From the NCBI RefSeq assembly GCF_902489365.1, contig NZ_CABTZR010000031.1, positions 1-24,317 on the forward strand: a stretch of 24,317 nucleotides of DNA, written 5' to 3'. This stretch comes from an uncultured Corynebacterium sp. GTDB lineage: Bacteria; Actinomycetota; Actinomycetes; Mycobacteriales; Mycobacteriaceae. A model generated the notes under the pieces. It made no database searches and was not told the origin of the DNA. It saw only the letters and a program-made list of their open reading frames with translations. Made by a program: the position numbers and the translations under genes. Position 1 is the first letter of the stretch; each line of letters begins with the position of its first letter. Shown here piece after piece: positions 13,107 through 20,679 of this stretch.

Positions 13107-14825
13107 CTACTTGCCGAGCGTGTGGGCGCGCAGCGCTACGAAGACATCGAGCCCGCGCTGGCCGACGGCCCACTCATCACCCATGAGCTCAGCAATGCGG
13201 TCGAGGCGCTGGCGTACCGTGTTGGGGTGGATAAACATGGCGCGAGCCGTCTGCGGAATACTGTGGCCGGAGAGCAAGTAGTGGTGCGCAGTAGCGGTCA
13301 GCTCCGTGGTGTGCTCCTCGTCGTAGCACACCAACGGGCCGATCGTGCGCGTGGACAGCGCGTTCAGTGCTTGTGGGTCCGCGCCCAAGATGAGGCCGAT
13401 AGTGCCCAGGGAGTCCTCGGTGACCAACTGGCCGCGCAAGCCCAAAGCGAGTGCTGAATCCAGGTAAGCCATAGCGGAATCATGCGCACTGCGCGCTGCG
13501 CTCAGGCCATCGAAGCCGATGGCGGAGGCGGTTAAATCGGGGAATTCAGATAGCAACGGGGCCAGCGCCGCATCGATGCCCCGATCCGGCTGGTAAAGCA
13601 CGCACACGTGCTGGTCGTGATGCGTAATGGCGGCATTACCCGGCAAGAGGTGTTCCAGCTGCGGACGAGTGGGCAGGCTCTTTGCTGAGTGCAGGCCCAC
13701 GAAGTATAGCTGTACCGAAGAGTTCAGGCTGATGCCTGTGAGGTGGCGCAGGCGGGCAATCTCTTCGCGCCCAGCATTGCCGAGGGCCACGGCATAGACC
13801 AGGTCATCGACTTTGCGCGCGGTGGCGTCGACAAGCGCCTCAGCAAAAAGGGCGATCGACGTAAATGCCGCGGAGGCGTGGCTGATGACGCGCAGTTCGG
13901 CATCGCTGAGCTGCTTGTCCACACCAATCGTGCCCAATTCCCGCCCGTTAAACTCCACGGGGAACGTGCTTGCTGGGGGAGTATCCGGGGCATCCTCGGC
14001 AGTCCACAGCGTGACCGGCGCATCGAGGCTTTTAGACAACACGCGTTCGAGCTCCTCGAAGCTGGCATTGGTCATGAGCACGTGGAGCAGCTGCGTGTTG
14101 ACGTCATTGAGCCATTGCAACTCATCTACGTGGCGGCTTAGCGCTATTTGGGAGCGGGTTAGCTCGGCAACGGACTCGCCTTGGCTCTCGATGACTTGCG
14201 CGTTCTCTAATGCCACAGAGGTGATAGAGCCGAGTACCTCTAGCGCTGCAATCTCCTCGTGCGTGTAGTGGCGGGGGTGGCGGTCGCCCACGAGGAGCGC
14301 GCCGATGGTGCGCCCGGAAATACGAATCGGGGCGCCGAGGATGCCGCGGATTCCTTCGGCCTCTACCGCGCGGTCCACGTAGTCCACGTGCGTGACGTTG
14401 GGGTCGGCGGAATGGTCATAGGTCCACGCCGGGCGGTTGGTGGCGGCCACGATGCCGAGGACTCCGGAGCCCATCGGCATGTTGATGGTGCGAAATTCCT
14501 CGGTGACCACGCCGCTGGTGGCCAGCACCTTGGTAAAGCCAGTGTCCTCATCGTTGAGGCTGAGGTAGCCCACCTCCGTGCCGATGGTGGAGCGCGCGTG
14601 GCGCACAATCGTCTGGAGGATATCGGTGGATTCGCGGCCCGAGTTGAGCATCTGGGAGACGTCGAGCAGTTTCGTCGACATCACCCGCCACGTGTGGTTG
14701 GCGCGCATGGTCTCCTCAACGGCCCGAAGCGCGCCAAGCTCCTCGGCCGCCAGTTGCTCGCGCAGCTCGTCGGGGACACGGGTGCCGCTGGCAAGGTGGG
14801 AGAGTACGGTGCCGAGGAGAGACAT
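13107..14825 (-). CDS. GAF-domain PucR-type transcriptional regulator
   Basis: The 572-residue protein has an N-terminal helical region, then a GAF domain at about 60-205 (VRHARSTIGTEVGYLSLND, GSGVLGIVAATNRP, GAPIRISGRTIGALLVGDR, IAALEVLGSITSVALENA). A signalling helix follows, and a second sensory region spans about 220-480. The C-terminus (about 505-570) is a PucR helix-turn-helix (HSIPQTARAMFIHPNTVRQRLDRIAELMG). GAF domains bind small ligands, so this is likely the inducer sensor for the locus. It is the third gene of the hydantoinase unit, 33 bases after the B subunit gene. The gap holds a small CCCCTA/TAGGGG hairpin next to the start, and the ribosome binding site is weak. Sigma-54 activators fill this position in proteobacterial acetone carboxylase operons. 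Confidence 0.88.
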   Translation of the reverse strand: MSLLGTVLSHLASGTRVPDELREQLAAEELGALRAVEETMRANHTWRVMSTKLLDVSQMLNSGRESTDILQTIVRHARSTIGTEVGYLSLNDEDTGFTKVLATSGVVTEEFRTINMPMGSGVLGIVAATNRPAWTYDHSADPNVTHVDYVDRAVEAEGIRGILGAPIRISGRTIGALLVGDRHPRHYTHEEIAALEVLGSITSVALENAQVIESQGESVAELTRSQIALSRHVDELQWLNDVNTQLLHVLMTNASFEELERVLSKSLDAPVTLWTAEDAPDTPPASTFPVEFNGRELGTIGVDKQLSDAELRVISHASAAFTSIALFAEALVDATARKVDDLVYAVALGNAGREEIARLRHLTGISLNSSVQLYFVGLHSAKSLPTRPQLEHLLPGNAAITHHDQHVCVLYQPDRGIDAALAPLLSEFPDLTASAIGFDGLSAARSAHDSAMAYLDSALALGLRGQLVTEDSLGTIGLILGADPQALNALSTRTIGPLVCYDEEHTTELTATAHHYLLSGHSIPQTARAMFIHPNTVRQRLDRIAELMGDEWAVGQRGLDVFVALRAHTLGK

Positions 14826-14858
14826 GCCCCTAGTTTAGGGGGCTGGTCGGGGCGCCAC

Positions 14859-16862
14859 CTACTTCCAGTGGGAAGAGGAACGCTTGGTCATCTGCTCGCG
14901 GTATTGCTGGGTGGTGGTGGGCAGGAGCTCACCGGTGGCCCAGTCCAAGATGACGCCGTAGTGGCGGACCAGGTCGAGCTGGTCGAGCTCTCCCGCGTTG
15001 TAGCGCTCCGCCACGGACTCCGGGGACTCCGCCAACTTATCCAGGCGGGTGGAGCGCAGCTCCTCACGCAGCGTCTTCGTTGCATCCTCATCGAGCTCGT
15101 ACTCATCGATCTCGGGGTCGATGGCGTGGATGACAACGCCGTAGTCCTTGGCGGCACGGCCCACGGAAACGTAACCGTCGATGACGTCCTCCAACACAGC
15201 CTTCGGGTCGCGCTCCAGGGCATCGCCGAATCCGCCGCCACCGGCAGAGGGGCGCTCAAAGGTATCGCCCGGGCCCACCGGCACATTCGAGAAGAGCGCG
15301 CCGAGGTACTTCTCATCCGGGGTGCCGCGGTTGAGCCACACACCCTGCGGGATAGACGGCAGACCACCCTCGATACCCCAGGTGACCGAACGGGAACGGT
15401 CACAGCAGTAACTCATCACAGTCTGGTTCGCGTCCGTGAGCACGCCGCCCTTGGATACGCCGACGCCGCCGCGGAACTTGCCGGGGCCGGCCGAGTCGGT
15501 GACCAGCGCGTGGTGGCTGGTGATCACCGGGGAGAGGCGCTCCTGGCCTTCCACCGGCTGGACCGCCAGGCCCGGACCAAAGACCGGTGCGGTGGCGGAG
15601 GAACCATCGCGGTCGACGCGGCCGCCCCAGCCGCCGGCCATCCAGTCGTACCACATGAAGAACTCGCCCTTGTCCTGCGGTTTCTTCGCATCACGCGTAT
15701 CCCAACCGCCGATGAGCAGGTATTCCAGGTTGAAGGCACAGGCCATGGCGCGCTCCTGCATGAGCTGGGACCACAACTCGAAGACGGCGTTCATGATCTT
15801 CTCGAAGGGGCCCGAACAGAAGCCGGTGACAGCGTGCGGCATTCCGGCGTTGACCACGGTGCCTTCCGGACCGAGGTCGATGTCCATGGCGCGGTAGAGA
15901 CCGGAGTTTAGCGGCACGTCGGGGAAGAAGGTCTTGGTACCGGCGACGATTCCGGAGAACGCGGAACCATAGCCCGCGTTGAGGAAGCTGGCGACCGCCG
16001 GTGCGGATCCATCCAGCGAGTAGGACAGGCGCCCGCCCTTGATGCGCATCGTGACCTTGATGGGAACCAAGCCCTCTTCCTTAGCCGGGTCGAGGTCGAT
16101 GTAGTCGGTGGTGGACCACTCGCCGTCGTCAAGCTCGGCGACGCGAGCGGTGACGATGTCTTCTACGTAGTCCTGGACTTCCCGGAGCGCGGTGCGCACG
16201 ATGTCGACCGAGTACTTGTCCACGAGGCGGTGGATTTCGCGCTCGCAGACCGCGGTGGCCTCGGCCTGGGCTTTGAGGTCACCCATGACGATCTCGGGGC
16301 TACGGGTATTGCCCGCCAGGAGCTTGGCGACGTCCCTGAGGAACACGCCCTTGGACCACACGCGCACCGGGGTGATGCGCAGGCCCTCGGTGTAGTAATT
16401 GGTGGCGGACACATCGAAGGAGCCCGGGACGGAGCCGCCGGCATCGGCCCAGTGGCCCTTGTTCTGTGCGAAGGCCAAAAGCGTGCCCTCGTAGAAGATG
16501 GGGCGCAGGAAGGACACGTCATTCATGTGCGTGCCGCCCTGGTAGGGGTCATTGATGGCGAACACGTCGCCTTCGTGGATGTCATCCCCGAATTCCTTGA
16601 GGACGGCCTGGCACTGGAAGTGCAGCGTGCCGACGTGAACGGCGATGTCCTGGTCACCCTGCATGACGGTGTTGCCCTCGGCGTCGCAGAGCGCGGAGGA
16701 GAAGTCGCGCGAGTAAATGACGAAGGAGTAGCAGGTGCGCAGAATCTGCTCGGACATGAGGTTGACCGAGGTAGCGAAGGCGTTCTTGAGAACCTCGAAG
16801 GTCACTGGGTCGAGCGTGCGGCGGTTTGATGAGGACTGAGCCTGTGTCTGTGAAGCAGTCAT
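14859..16862 (-). CDS. Hydantoinase B / acetone carboxylase alpha-like subunit
   Basis: The 667-residue protein is a full HyuB/oxoprolinase-B family member. It has the N-terminal TFEVLKNAF, the metal-site region INDPYQGGTHMNDV with H111 and D114, then KGHWADAGG with H136, and the conserved Gly-rich core PGKFRGGVGVSKGG and PSAGGGGFGDALERDP. After the usual HyuB end (DGYVSVGRAAKDYGVVI) there is an extra tail of about 85 residues, including HYGVILDWATGELLPTT and ending KRSSSHWK. In my recollection this tail type marks acetone-carboxylase-like rather than hydantoinase members. The protein is shorter than Xanthobacter AcxB (over 750 residues). The ATG at 16862 is preferred because AAAGGA lies six bases upstream. 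It follows the A subunit by 38 bases. ATP-dependent hydantoinase or lactamase activity is the alternative. Confidence 0.88.
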   Translation of the reverse strand: MTASQTQAQSSSNRRTLDPVTFEVLKNAFATSVNLMSEQILRTCYSFVIYSRDFSSALCDAEGNTVMQGDQDIAVHVGTLHFQCQAVLKEFGDDIHEGDVFAINDPYQGGTHMNDVSFLRPIFYEGTLLAFAQNKGHWADAGGSVPGSFDVSATNYYTEGLRITPVRVWSKGVFLRDVAKLLAGNTRSPEIVMGDLKAQAEATAVCEREIHRLVDKYSVDIVRTALREVQDYVEDIVTARVAELDDGEWSTTDYIDLDPAKEEGLVPIKVTMRIKGGRLSYSLDGSAPAVASFLNAGYGSAFSGIVAGTKTFFPDVPLNSGLYRAMDIDLGPEGTVVNAGMPHAVTGFCSGPFEKIMNAVFELWSQLMQERAMACAFNLEYLLIGGWDTRDAKKPQDKGEFFMWYDWMAGGWGGRVDRDGSSATAPVFGPGLAVQPVEGQERLSPVITSHHALVTDSAGPGKFRGGVGVSKGGVLTDANQTVMSYCCDRSRSVTWGIEGGLPSIPQGVWLNRGTPDEKYLGALFSNVPVGPGDTFERPSAGGGGFGDALERDPKAVLEDVIDGYVSVGRAAKDYGVVIHAIDPEIDEYELDEDATKTLREELRSTRLDKLAESPESVAERYNAGELDQLDLVRHYGVILDWATGELLPTTTQQYREQMTKRSSSHWK

Positions 16863-16870
16863 GTCGATTC

Positions 16871-16879
16871 CTTTCAAAG
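16871..16879 (-). promoter_or_regulatory. CTTTGAAAG leader motif at the hydantoinase B ribosome binding site
   Basis: The palindrome CTTTGAAAG lies 9-17 bases before the ATG and forms part of the Shine-Dalgarno sequence (CCTTTGAAAGGA). It matches copies before the hydantoinase A and permease genes. Confidence 0.5.
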
Positions 16880-16900
16880 GAGAGTCTTAAGGCGTGAGTC

Positions 16901-18958
16901 TTAGGCGTTGGTGGCCTTGCCGATGTGAATGCGGATGTTGGACCACTCATCAATTTCTGCACGGTCTCCTGGCGGAATGACGGTGGTGGCATCGAACTGG
17001 TCGATGATGGCGGGGCCGTTGAGCTTCGCACCGGCCTTCAGATCCGGGCGGTGGTAAATCGGGACATCGGCCCAGCCGCCGTGCGCGGAGAAGTACACCG
17101 GGCGGGTGGTTTCCGGGAGTTCTGCCTCGTGCTCTTCGACCTCATAGTGCTTAAAGGGCGGGTTCTCGAGCTCTCCGATGGCGATGAGGCCAATCTGGTA
17201 GAACTCCACGGCACCGTCGCGGTCGGCGAAGGAGTATTCGCGCTCGTGCTCATCGTGGAACATGGCGACGGCATCATCCAACGGGTTATCGGATTCCGGA
17301 ATCTCCACGGTCAGCGAGCGCCACTGGCCGCGGTAGCGCATGGAGGCGGTCAGCTTGAACTTCATGCGTTCCTCCGGCACGTGCTCCTTGTGGAGGCGCT
17401 CGCGGGCCTCGGAGATGAGGGCCTGGAATTCCTTGCGCAGTTCCGCGGTGTCGACTTCGTCGACGGCAGCTTGGTACATCTTGGTGATGTCGTGGCGGAT
17501 GTCCACGAGCAGGCAGCCCTGTGCGGAGGTCACGCCCGGGTGCGGCGGGACCACGACGGTGGGGATGGAGAGATCGCGGGCCACCTCGGCACCGTGCAGT
17601 GCGCCGGCGCCGCCGCCGACGACGAGGACGAAATCGCGCGGGTCATAGCCGCGGCGGATGGACAGCAGGCGAACGGCGTCGGCCATATTGGCGTTGGCCA
17701 CCTGCACGATGTTTTCCGCGGCGGTCTCGGTATCGAGACCCAGAGGATCGGCAACGGTCTTGTTGACGGCCTCGCGCGCGGCATCCGGGTTCAGCTTCAG
17801 CGCGCCGCCGATGAGCTCGGTGCCGAGGCGGCCGAGGGTGACATTGGCATCGGTATTGGTGGCCTCGGTGCCTCCGCGCTCGTAGCAGACCGGTCCCGGA
17901 TCCGCACCGGCCGACTGCGGACCATTGCGCAGGGAGCCTGCCTCATCGATCCAGGCCTCCGAACCGCCACCGGCACCGATGGTGCCCACCTCAATGGACG
18001 GGAAGCAGATGGGAAAGCCGTACTCGACCTGCCACTGCTTGGTAATGCGGATATCGCCTTCGTAGACCAAGGCGATGTCGGTGGAGGTACCACCCATCTC
18101 CAGGCCGATGGCGTTGGAGTAGCCGCAGCGCGTAGCGATGTCCTGCACCGCGATGGCGCCGGCGGCAATTCCAGAGGCGGCCAGGCGGACCGGGTAGCGG
18201 GAAACCATTTCCGGGGTCATGGAACCGCCGCCGGAGTGGAGGAGTAGCAGGTCACCGTCGTAGCCGCCTTCCTCCAGCTGACGGGATAGGCGGTTGACGT
18301 AGCCGGAGACGAGCGGGGCTAGGACCGCATTGGCGACGGTCGTGGAAAAGCGGTCGTGCTCGAAGATCTCCGGGAGGATTTCGGAGGAGGTGGAAATGGC
18401 GGCGTCGGGAAGCTCCTCGCGCAGGATCTCCGCCATGCGTTCCTCGTGGGAGGCGTTGGCATGGGAGTTGATGAAGCAGATCGCCACGGTCTCAATCTTC
18501 TTGCGGCGCAGGATGCCGGCGATGCGGCGGGCTTCCTGCTCATCGAGCGGAGTGACCTCTGCGCCATCGAAGTCGATGCGCTCCTCGACCTCGTAGCGGT
18601 CGCGGCGGCGGATATAGGGTTCCGGAACGTCGTGGTAGGCATCCCACAGCTCGTCCTTCGTACCATCACGAATCTCCAGGACATCGCGGAAGCCCTTCGT
18701 GGTGATGAGCGCTGCCGGCGGGAAGCGGCGCTGGATCAGCGCGTTGGTGGCCACCGTGGTGCCGTGGGAGAAAACATCGACCTGGTTGAGCTGGACGTCG
18801 GCCTGCTTGAGGCCGTTCATCACTGCCTTCATGGGGTCATCAGGGGTGGAGGGGACCTTCGCTACTGACAGCTCGTGGGTGTCGGTGTTAACAATCGCGA
18901 CGTCGGTGAACGTTCCGCCAACGTCGACGGATACGCGAAATGGCTTGGTCTCCGTCAT
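16901..18958 (-). CDS. Hydantoinase A / acetone carboxylase beta-like subunit
   Basis: The 685-residue protein is a HyuA family member with an ASKHA-type ATP fold. The first phosphate motif is VDVGGTFTDVAIV (11-23), then FSHGTTVATNALI, the second phosphate motif GLEMGGTSTDIALV, GTIGAGGGSEAW, and VVGGGAGALHG. The C-terminal domain has MRYRGQWRSLTVEI where hydantoinases usually show RYxGQ followed by a different strand. The tail NGPAIIDQFDATTVIPPGD is conserved in the family. This subunit activates a carbonyl or bicarbonate with ATP, and the B subunit completes the reaction. The length is close to the acetone carboxylase beta subunit (about 717). The start at 18958 is chosen for GAGAGGT seven bases upstream; the open frame extends further without a ribosome binding site. 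It is the first gene of the unit hyuA-hyuB-regulator. Confidence 0.9.
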   Translation of the reverse strand: MTETKPFRVSVDVGGTFTDVAIVNTDTHELSVAKVPSTPDDPMKAVMNGLKQADVQLNQVDVFSHGTTVATNALIQRRFPPAALITTKGFRDVLEIRDGTKDELWDAYHDVPEPYIRRRDRYEVEERIDFDGAEVTPLDEQEARRIAGILRRKKIETVAICFINSHANASHEERMAEILREELPDAAISTSSEILPEIFEHDRFSTTVANAVLAPLVSGYVNRLSRQLEEGGYDGDLLLLHSGGGSMTPEMVSRYPVRLAASGIAAGAIAVQDIATRCGYSNAIGLEMGGTSTDIALVYEGDIRITKQWQVEYGFPICFPSIEVGTIGAGGGSEAWIDEAGSLRNGPQSAGADPGPVCYERGGTEATNTDANVTLGRLGTELIGGALKLNPDAAREAVNKTVADPLGLDTETAAENIVQVANANMADAVRLLSIRRGYDPRDFVLVVGGGAGALHGAEVARDLSIPTVVVPPHPGVTSAQGCLLVDIRHDITKMYQAAVDEVDTAELRKEFQALISEARERLHKEHVPEERMKFKLTASMRYRGQWRSLTVEIPESDNPLDDAVAMFHDEHEREYSFADRDGAVEFYQIGLIAIGELENPPFKHYEVEEHEAELPETTRPVYFSAHGGWADVPIYHRPDLKAGAKLNGPAIIDQFDATTVIPPGDRAEIDEWSNIRIHIGKATNA

Positions 18959-19149
18959 GGTGTGGACCTCTCTTTCAAAGGCTCGTGAATTCGGTTGGAA
19001 GGAATCTTCATATGCTCCATGGAGGCAAGCAATGGAGAAACGGTGAATCGAGAGGAAAATGAATAGAGGAAACTCCAAAAAGCCAGGCTGTAGGCTACTA
19101 GAATTACCTGATTAAAAGTAAGATAGGACACTATTTTTCGGAGGGTTAA
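18959..19149. promoter_or_regulatory. Divergent control region between hydantoinase A and a PucR regulator
   Basis: This AT-rich, 191-base gap should hold the promoters of both genes and the operator of one or both PucR regulators. A perfect 10-bp palindrome CTCCATGGAG lies at 19015-19024. For the rightward gene, TAAGAT near 19120 is a possible -10, and GGAGG at 19140-19144 is the ribosome binding site. Confidence 0.5.
18972..18980 (-). promoter_or_regulatory. CTTTGAAAG leader motif before hydantoinase A
   Basis: CTTTGAAAG lies 14-22 bases before the ATG and runs into the AGAGAGGT ribosome binding site. It is the same motif as before the hydantoinase B and permease genes. Confidence 0.5.
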
Positions 19150-20616
19150 GTGGCGTCACAAGAAAACCCGGAGTTGCACATCGCGGATCTCGTCGTGATG
19201 GAACCGCGGTTGCGCCGCATCAACAAGGCGCACGAAAGTGAAAGCTTTGTGGGGTTGTGCGCTGAAGGTGATGGTGACGCGACAGGCTGGTTGGTCTTGC
19301 CCCGGGCGGAGGGAACGCCCCGCGCCATTCAGCGCCGCCTAGCCAATGCCGCCGGCGTGGTATTCCTGGAATCTGAATTCGCTGAGCAGGAAATCCTGGA
19401 CTCCGTGGATGGCACCGTGTCCCTCCTCTATGGAACTGAAGGGCTCACGCGTCAAGACGTTCGGCGCGCGGTAGATGAGCTGTTGCGTAGGCAGCCCAAC
19501 ATCACCTCGTGGCGCAAGCTCAGCACCATTGGTCAGCTAAGCCCCGGGTTGGTCAACCCTGCCCCCGAATCCGAAATCCTCTCCCGCTTTGCCAGGTTTA
19601 GTGGGGATTCCGTACTTCTCTTGGCCGTCGATGGCCGGGTTATCGCCGCGGCTGGTGAGCTGCCCGCACGCAGCATTGCCCGCTCCCTGTCGGCGGTTAC
19701 CAACCACAGCACGACGACTTTGCACGTGGGGCGCTGGAAGGTTTTTGCCCGGTGGCTCAACCTTGCCGGCGAAAGCCCGTCCTTTGATCACGGCTATTGG
19801 TTGATCCGGGGGCGGCAGACAAGCCGGGATGCGGACTTTGATGATCCCGCCTTTGCAGCGCTGGAGGAGCTGCTCACCGCCTCTTTGCTGGCGCAGCGAA
19901 ACATCCAACGCAACCACGTTGCGGAATCAAGTGCCTTGTTGATGGCGTTGTGTGACGACAGCTCGAATAAGGAGGAGGTGACCACCACTTTAAGGCGGAG
20001 AGGGTTTTCGGAGCATGCGAAAATGCGGCTCATAGTCTCGGACTCCGTCAAGGATTCCTACCGCAGCGATGTGCGCGACAAGGCCTTTGCCGTGGCCCAA
20101 GATGCGGGCGTGCCATTGGTGCTGGGGTATGTGGCTGGCCGCACCTGTGTGTTGACGACCCAGTCGGGAGCCGAGGCAAAAATTGCAGACGTGCTCTTCG
20201 GCTCGGTGGGGCTCTCCGACGGCTTCGATACCGTCGAGGAAGGCCCACAGGCGTGGCTGCAGGCTCTCGTCGCTGCCGTGGTGGTGGAACGGAAGCATTC
20301 CCTGCACCTGCAGAGCATGGAGTTTTCTCAGTGCAGCGCCATCGAGAAGGCGGCGGCGTACCTGGGCCAGCGCGGTTTAGAAGATGCCGTGGGGGCGCTC
20401 GACCGCGCGATCGGCTCGATCAAAGATGGGGAAGAGATCTTCCACGCGTACGAGACTGAACGTTTTTCCGTCGCCCGCGCGGCAAAGGTCGTGGGTGTAC
20501 ATGCCAATACGGTCCGGCACCGACTGGAGTCACTAGCGGAACGTATCCGCTTCTCCGATGCAGACCTGGTCCTGTGGGCGCTGTGGAAAGCACTGCGCCC
20601 CCGCATGCAGCGTTAG
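19150..20616 (+). CDS. PucR/CdaR-family transcriptional regulator
   Basis: The 488-residue protein has an N-terminal PucR ligand domain (about 10-130; IADLVVMEPRLRRI, AEGDGDATGWLVLPRAEGTP, GVVFLESEF), a middle sensory region and a C-terminal PucR helix-turn-helix at about 425-485 (FSVARAAKVVGVHANTVRHRLESLAERI). It starts at GTG 19150, supported by GGAGG five bases upstream. It is divergent from hydantoinase A across 191 bases, the classical arrangement for an activator of the divergent operon. With the GAF-PucR protein in the same locus, two sensors may control one pathway. About 63 bases of purine-rich sequence without a hairpin separate its stop from the convergent permease gene. Confidence 0.87.
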   Translation: MASQENPELHIADLVVMEPRLRRINKAHESESFVGLCAEGDGDATGWLVLPRAEGTPRAIQRRLANAAGVVFLESEFAEQEILDSVDGTVSLLYGTEGLTRQDVRRAVDELLRRQPNITSWRKLSTIGQLSPGLVNPAPESEILSRFARFSGDSVLLLAVDGRVIAAAGELPARSIARSLSAVTNHSTTTLHVGRWKVFARWLNLAGESPSFDHGYWLIRGRQTSRDADFDDPAFAALEELLTASLLAQRNIQRNHVAESSALLMALCDDSSNKEEVTTTLRRRGFSEHAKMRLIVSDSVKDSYRSDVRDKAFAVAQDAGVPLVLGYVAGRTCVLTTQSGAEAKIADVLFGSVGLSDGFDTVEEGPQAWLQALVAAVVVERKHSLHLQSMEFSQCSAIEKAAAYLGQRGLEDAVGALDRAIGSIKDGEEIFHAYETERFSVARAAKVVGVHANTVRHRLESLAERIRFSDADLVLWALWKALRPRMQR

Positions 20617-20679
20617 GCGGCTGGATGCGGGGCACGGAGAAGGTGGGAGAGTAGAGAGTGAGAGGGGGAGTGGAGAGAA

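Noticed and set aside
14259..15911. A 550-codon open frame on the plus strand
   Set aside because: It runs antisense to the regulator and hydantoinase B genes, both of which have full family motifs. Its translation is low-complexity His/Gly/Arg-rich, typical of a GC-rich shadow frame, and it has no ribosome binding site.
16863..16877. TTG start five codons upstream for hydantoinase B
   Set aside because: The extra codons consist of the Shine-Dalgarno region itself (AAAGGA), so the ATG at 16862 is the real start.
16925..18247. A 440-codon open frame on the plus strand
   Set aside because: It lies entirely antisense to hydantoinase A, and its composition is that of a mirror frame with no recognisable domain.
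14859..18958. Calling the A/B pair 5-oxoprolinase
   Set aside because: Separate A and B proteins, the RYRGQWRSL strand and the extended B tail fit carboxylase-like members better. Still, enzymatic class cannot be proven from sequence alone.
18959..19078. N-terminal extension of hydantoinase A
   Set aside because: The upstream open frame has no ribosome binding site. The family starts a few residues before VDVGGTFTD, which matches the ATG at 18958.
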